This document shows, piece after piece, positions 61,018 through 64,000 of a stretch of 64,000 nt of DNA; position 1 is the first letter of the stretch; every line of letters starts with the position of its first letter. This DNA is from Pseudomonadota bacterium. GTDB taxonomy: Bacteria; Pseudomonadota; Alphaproteobacteria; Rhizobiales; Pleomorphomonadaceae. A program made the translations under genes and the position numbers. The stretch spans positions 620,001 to 684,000 of the forward strand of contig JAEZHI010000004.1 in the NCBI GenBank assembly GCA_023436885.1. Direction: 5' to 3'. Below the pieces are notes generated by a model. It ran no database searches. It was not told where the DNA came from and saw only the letters and a program-made list of their open reading frames with translations.

Positions 61018-61202
61018 TAGATGGAGTCTTCCTGTCGCTTGAGTTGATAGAGGAGCTGACGGACGAGCCGCCTCTCCCCTACCTTCATCCAGACCTCACG
61101 GTCATTGTCTGACGGGTCAGCGCATCGTTCCGGATAAATCCGGTCGAGATACTCCACGGTTTGGCGATCGAGGGCCGGTACAACTTGAGTACTGTGTTTC
61201 AA
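61017..61202 (-). CDS. Small phage protein
   Basis: 61 aa with a TTG start (61202) overlapping the kinase stop as TTGA. Contains VEYLDRIYPERCADP and GERRLVRQLLYQLKRQ. Similar short proteins sit before the portal in related podoviruses (memory); function unknown. Confidence 0.65.
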   Translation of the reverse strand: MKHSTQVVPALDRQTVEYLDRIYPERCADPSDNDREVWMKVGERRLVRQLLYQLKRQEDSI

Positions 61203-61771
61203 GAGATGGCGTCCGGTACGAAGGGGTTATTGGAAACCCCTAAAAGGGCACCTTTCACCGCAGCCCGAAGGTCTTCGTAAGTCCCGCCATTGGTGAGCTG
61301 TGCGTCGAATTCTCGATCTTCAAGAAGGCCCTCACTTGGATGATCAGTGGTTGCTTCCTGGCCGGGGCGATAGATGCGCCAGCACTTCCCCCCGGCTGCG
61401 CGGATGGCGTCGTATTCGTTCGGGAAGCGGAGATCGTCGATGACGCACAGTTTTGGCAGGACGGGACTGTTCAGGAGAACCTTGATCCAGAGGTCCTTGT
61501 CCACCAGGTAGCGGCCCCAATCGGTTCCAATGGTCTGGGTGAGGTATCGGAAACTCTTGTTGCCCAGCTCGGGGATGGGAGCTTCTTTATCGACATCCAT
61601 GTATCGCCCCACAGCCTCCGGCCGGATGCCGGCAGAGTACATGAGGTCGATGACCATGCGCTTGAGAGCTGTTGCAAATCCGCGCTGCTCAAAGCCGTGC
61701 TCGGTGGTGAGTGCGGTGGCAACCGTAGACTTGCCCGACTGGGGTGCCGGGCTATAGAGGCCGATCAACAA
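61199..61771 (-). CDS. Deoxynucleoside monophosphate kinase-like protein
   Basis: 190 aa with a TTG start (61771). Walker A SPAPQSGKSTVA at about 7-18. LCVIDDLRFPNEYDAI gives the DxR-type substrate loop of phage dNMP kinases (T4 gene 1-like). Supplies dNTP precursors for phage replication. TTG overlaps the preceding stop. Confidence 0.8.
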   Translation of the reverse strand: MLIGLYSPAPQSGKSTVATALTTEHGFEQRGFATALKRMVIDLMYSAGIRPEAVGRYMDVDKEAPIPELGNKSFRYLTQTIGTDWGRYLVDKDLWIKVLLNSPVLPKLCVIDDLRFPNEYDAIRAAGGKCWRIYRPGQEATTDHPSEGLLEDREFDAQLTNGGTYEDLRAAVKGALLGVSNNPFVPDAIS

Positions 61772-62022
61772 GGGGCGCAGACCACTTCGGAAGCGACCGC
61801 CTCGATAGCGCTGCGGGCGCGATCCACTGCGTCCGCGACGATGTCAAATAGGAGCAGAAGATCGTTCACCATGCGGGTGAAGTTCTCTTTGGTCATCCGG
61901 CCAGCGCTGATTTCGTCCAAAATCTCCTGCGCGTTGGCACAGTTCGCCAAGTTCAAGAGGTCTTCGACGAGATCCCCGGCACCGATATCGGCCAGCTCAA
62001 GGGTTCTTAATTCGGTCTCCAA
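61765..62022 (-). CDS. Small phage protein
   Basis: 85 aa, ATG 62022, overlaps the exonuclease end and the kinase start. Acidic and helical, ending in Cys-rich VVCAPC. Not recognised. Confidence 0.58.
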   Translation of the reverse strand: METELRTLELADIGAGDLVEDLLNLANCANAQEILDEISAGRMTKENFTRMVNDLLLLFDIVADAVDRARSAIEAVASEVVCAPC

Positions 62023-62846
62023 AGTATTGGCTCCTTTGTCTTGTAGTTATAATCCTCGTGGCGAAGTATTCGGGCCACCCGCGCGAACACCAGGGCATCC
62101 CGCTCGGTGAACCCCTGACGCTCGTAGAGGGAGACGATGCATTCCCAAACGTCGCTGGTTGGTTCCTGCCGATAGATCGTTTCTTGGGTGCCCGCTCGGG
62201 GGCCCCGCTTGATCTCTCGGTGGTCTTTGACGAACCGAACGGGTTCTCGTACCAGCGCTTCGGCGCGTTTCTTTCCGATGCCGGGACAGCCCCCATAGCC
62301 ATCAACCATGTCTCCGGAGAGCACCTGTGCGTAGAACGCGAGGTCGGCTTCGGCCGGGGTAATGCGGGTCGGGCGCTGTTCTTTGGTCAGGCCCTCCTTC
62401 TCCGGGTTCCAGTGAAGGCCGGGCACCGTCCGGAGGTCCTTGTCCATGGTGACGATAATCTTCTCGCCGGGAACAACCTTGGGGTTGGTGGCGAGAATGC
62501 CGAGCACGTCATCGGCTTCCAGCGTAGGCCGCGTGAAGACCTCATAGTTCTCCCGGAAATGCTCCAGAAGAGGCTTAAGGATAGCCGGGCGGCGCACGTT
62601 GGCGCGATTGGATTTGTAGGTGGGGAGGACGGTCTTCCGGAAGTTTGCGTCATCTGAAATGGCTACGATCAGCCGATCAGCCCCGAGGCGCTTCTGGAAA
62701 TCTTCCATCAGGGCGTCGAGATTTGCGACCCCTGTCTCAACGTCGGAGTAGAGCCCGAACCGGCCGTCTCCAAAGTCGATTACCTGTTCGTCGGCGGCGG
62801 CGACACGGTACGCCCAAAGGTCCCCATCAATCAGGAGCGTGGTCAA
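62007..62846 (-). CDS. 5'-3' exonuclease (T7 gp6 / FEN family)
   Basis: 279 aa with a TTG start (62846) coupled to the preceding stop as TTGA. The active-site acids are in LLIDGDLWAYR, AISDDANFR, LEADDVLG and the later SGDMVDGYGGCPGIGKKRA helix-hairpin-helix. Removes RNA primers and degrades host DNA during phage replication. Length is near that of T7 gp6 (300). Confidence 0.9.
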   Translation of the reverse strand: MTTLLIDGDLWAYRVAAADEQVIDFGDGRFGLYSDVETGVANLDALMEDFQKRLGADRLIVAISDDANFRKTVLPTYKSNRANVRRPAILKPLLEHFRENYEVFTRPTLEADDVLGILATNPKVVPGEKIIVTMDKDLRTVPGLHWNPEKEGLTKEQRPTRITPAEADLAFYAQVLSGDMVDGYGGCPGIGKKRAEALVREPVRFVKDHREIKRGPRAGTQETIYRQEPTSDVWECIVSLYERQGFTERDALVFARVARILRHEDYNYKTKEPILWRPN

Positions 62847-63010
62847 GCGTCGTGGTCTTCGTCGTCGAAGTAGCCCCCCTCTCGGAGGGCGTCCGAGTAG
62901 TACGGCCAGTTGTCTACGCCACCGGCCTCAAGGCACTGGAGCTGGAAGGCGGAGTCCTTCAGGTCCTCGTATTCGCGCCGGGAGATGGTGACTGTTTCGG
63001 TTTCGCTCAT
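62843..63010 (-). CDS. Small acidic phage protein
   Basis: 55 aa from ATG 63010. Begins MSETETVTISRREYEDLKDS and contains AGGVDNWPYYSDAL, a pattern common in short phage proteins. The upstream extension in the frame is composition noise. Confidence 0.7.
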   Translation of the reverse strand: MSETETVTISRREYEDLKDSAFQLQCLEAGGVDNWPYYSDALREGGYFDDEDHDA

Positions 63011-63020
63011 GGTTTTCCTT

Positions 63021-63200
63021 TCAGTTTCCGCAGCCGTAGCTTCCGCAGTTGTGGTTGCAGCCAGGAAAGTCGATGGGGCACTCCCACTCAGGGGTGTCAT
63101 CCTGCTCCACGCTCGGGAGCCCGTACTTGTCCCGGAGGAGTGCCGCATGTGCCGCTCGATCCGAGGCGGTTAGCGACGAGGTCAACGAGGTTCGCGGCAT
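63021..63200 (-). CDS. Cys-rich small phage protein overlapping the GIY-YIG gene
   Basis: About 59 aa from ATG 63200; the C-terminal WECPIDFPGCNHNCGSYGCG is too ordered to be chance and suggests a metal-binding knuckle. It overlaps the GIY-YIG gene out of frame by about 104 bases. The start is uncertain because no ribosome site is visible. Confidence 0.6.
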   Translation of the reverse strand: MPRTSLTSSLTASDRAAHAALLRDKYGLPSVEQDDTPEWECPIDFPGCNHNCGSYGCGN

Positions 63201-63468
63201 CGTCTGGATGAACTTGGAACCACTCGCCGTTTGTGCGAGCGCCACTGAAGAGGTGTCGAAACGTTCGTTCGGCCTTGCAAACATCTGGGAAGTACCTGTG
63301 GTAGTAGAGGACAAAGTCCCGGAGGGGGGTCGCGGTCTGGTAGGTGCGGAAGCGAGATAGGAGGCCAGTCGTGCGGCCAACCTTACAAAAGCCCGGCCAA
63401 GCGGGATTTGTGATGACGTAGAGATGGCCGCCGCCATGGTTCCTCCTTCGCTGGTTAGTGGGTTTCAC
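63097..63468 (-). CDS. GIY-YIG / T5orf172-type nuclease-like protein
   Basis: 123 aa with a GTG start (63468) overlapping the polymerase end by 14 bases. GGHLYVITNPAWPGFCKVGR contains the LYV-x(n)-KVGRT element, with the later YFPDVCKAERTFRHLF and NGEWFQV motifs, as in phage T5orf172/MUG113 proteins. Probably a small endonuclease; it could be a free-standing homing enzyme next to the polymerase. Confidence 0.8.
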   Translation of the reverse strand: MKPTNQRRRNHGGGHLYVITNPAWPGFCKVGRTTGLLSRFRTYQTATPLRDFVLYYHRYFPDVCKAERTFRHLFSGARTNGEWFQVHPDDAANLVDLVANRLGSSGTCGTPPGQVRAPERGAG

Positions 63469-64000
63469 GCCAGTTCGCTCCTTCGTCGGAGTTCCCTGCG
63501 AGGGGGCACCCGAAGTTTAGGACCTCACCGGCCTTGCGGATTGCATCTGCCGCCATCTGCTTGACGGTCGGGACGTGCTCGGGACGAACGTCGATCTGCC
63601 ATTCGTCATGAACGTTTGCGCAGAACTCGTAGTCCTTGCCGGGCACCAAACCGGCGCCCTGAAGGTCCTCGTCGAGGATCACGAGGGCTTGCTTCATGAT
63701 GATCGCTCCGGCCGATTGGAGGAGCGTGTTGAGGGCCGCGTGGGCGTGGCGGATTTTGAGCTTGCCGCCATCCAAACCAACGAGGAACCCCCTGCGGAGT
63801 CCCCGCTTCTTGACCCTATCAACGAGCTTGCCGAGAGCCGGAAGCCCCTTCAGGAAGTTGTCTCGGGACCGTCTACCGGCCGCCATGACTTCCTTCGCGG
63901 AGCCCATAAGGCCCATGATGCGGCCGAGCTTGAAGTCCCCCGCCCCGTAGATGAAGGCGTAGAACCACGTCTTGGCGATCTCGCGCCCGTTGATGTCCTT
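63455..64000 (-). CDS. T7-type DNA polymerase, C-terminal part (runs off right edge)
   Basis: The last 181 codons of a family A DNA polymerase; the frame is open at base 64,000. NGREIAKTWFYAFIYGAGD is the fingers motif B, with the essential Lys/Tyr, and NVHDEWQ is the palm motif C with catalytic Asp-Glu. This matches T7 gp5 in order and wording. It ends just before the GIY-YIG gene. The exonuclease domain and the rest are outside the window. Confidence 0.93.
   Translation of the reverse strand, partial: KDINGREIAKTWFYAFIYGAGDFKLGRIMGLMGSAKEVMAAGRRSRDNFLKGLPALGKLVDRVKKRGLRRGFLVGLDGGKLKIRHAHAALNTLLQSAGAIIMKQALVILDEDLQGAGLVPGKDYEFCANVHDEWQIDVRPEHVPTVKQMAADAIRKAGEVLNFGCPLAGNSDEGANWRETH

Overview
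The window joins two kinds of DNA. Positions 1 to about 31,400 are a chromosome segment of an alphaproteobacterium, most likely of the order Hyphomicrobiales (Rhizobiales). This rests on high GC content, the order tig-clpP-clpX-lon-hupB, an aminotransferase-hom-glpX block, a PcaQ-like LysR regulator and DUF3563/DUF995-type small proteins. The genus cannot be fixed from the sequence alone. From about 31,459 to the right edge the DNA is a temperate T7-like podovirus prophage that continues beyond the window.

Host part, left to right: the N-terminus of an RsmB/NOP rRNA methyltransferase, guaB, two HAD phosphatases, mazG, three tandem paralogous DUF3563-type microproteins each with its own terminator, a metallo-beta-lactamase-fold hydrolase with tatD, recG, a PcaQ-like regulator divergent from a DsbA-family oxidoreductase, glpX, hom, an aminotransferase and ccdA. 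A solute-binding protein of the TRAP type is then paired with a GGDEF/EAL sensor. After it come two small secreted proteins, a LuxR-type regulator, tRNA-Val, and the proteostasis block hupB, lon, clpX, clpP, tig.

The prophage starts inside a tRNA-Leu(UAG) gene just upstream of tig. Only the 3' 56 bases of that tRNA remain (31,403-31,458), breaking in the anticodon stem, as expected of a tyrosine integrase. The integrase is at 33,367-34,404. The phage carries its own complete tRNA-Leu with the same UAG anticodon 170 bases away. An accessory/early block on the minus strand (31.9-39.4 kb) encodes small proteins, the integrase, a winged-helix protein, a zinc peptidase of M20/M28 type, a large Cys-containing protein of unknown function and a SprT-like HEXXH protein. 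A gene-poor control region (39.4-40.7 kb) holds two divergent promoter-like sequences, each with a 16-bp operator-like element between its -35 and -10. Related 16-mers occur upstream of other early genes.

From 40.9 to 61 kb, read leftwards, the complete T7 morphogenesis order appears: gp7.3-like, portal, scaffold, [amidase-holin-Rz-Rz1], capsid, terminator, tail tube A and B, gp13-, gp14-, gp15- and gp16-like internal virion proteins, collagen-repeat fibre, glycine-rich adhesin, class II holin-like protein, TerS and TerL. The lysis cassette lies between scaffold and capsid, unlike in T7. At the right end are DNA metabolism genes: dNMP kinase, 5'-3' exonuclease, a GIY-YIG protein and the C-terminus of a T7-type DNA polymerase. 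A phage RNA polymerase, if present, lies outside the window. Phage genes are tightly coupled (TAATG, ATGA, GTGA, TTGA overlaps), and several use TTG or probably CTG starts. Nine compact genes written here are short or were visible only by reading the gaps. Statements about T7 proteins are from memory of the family; no searches were run.
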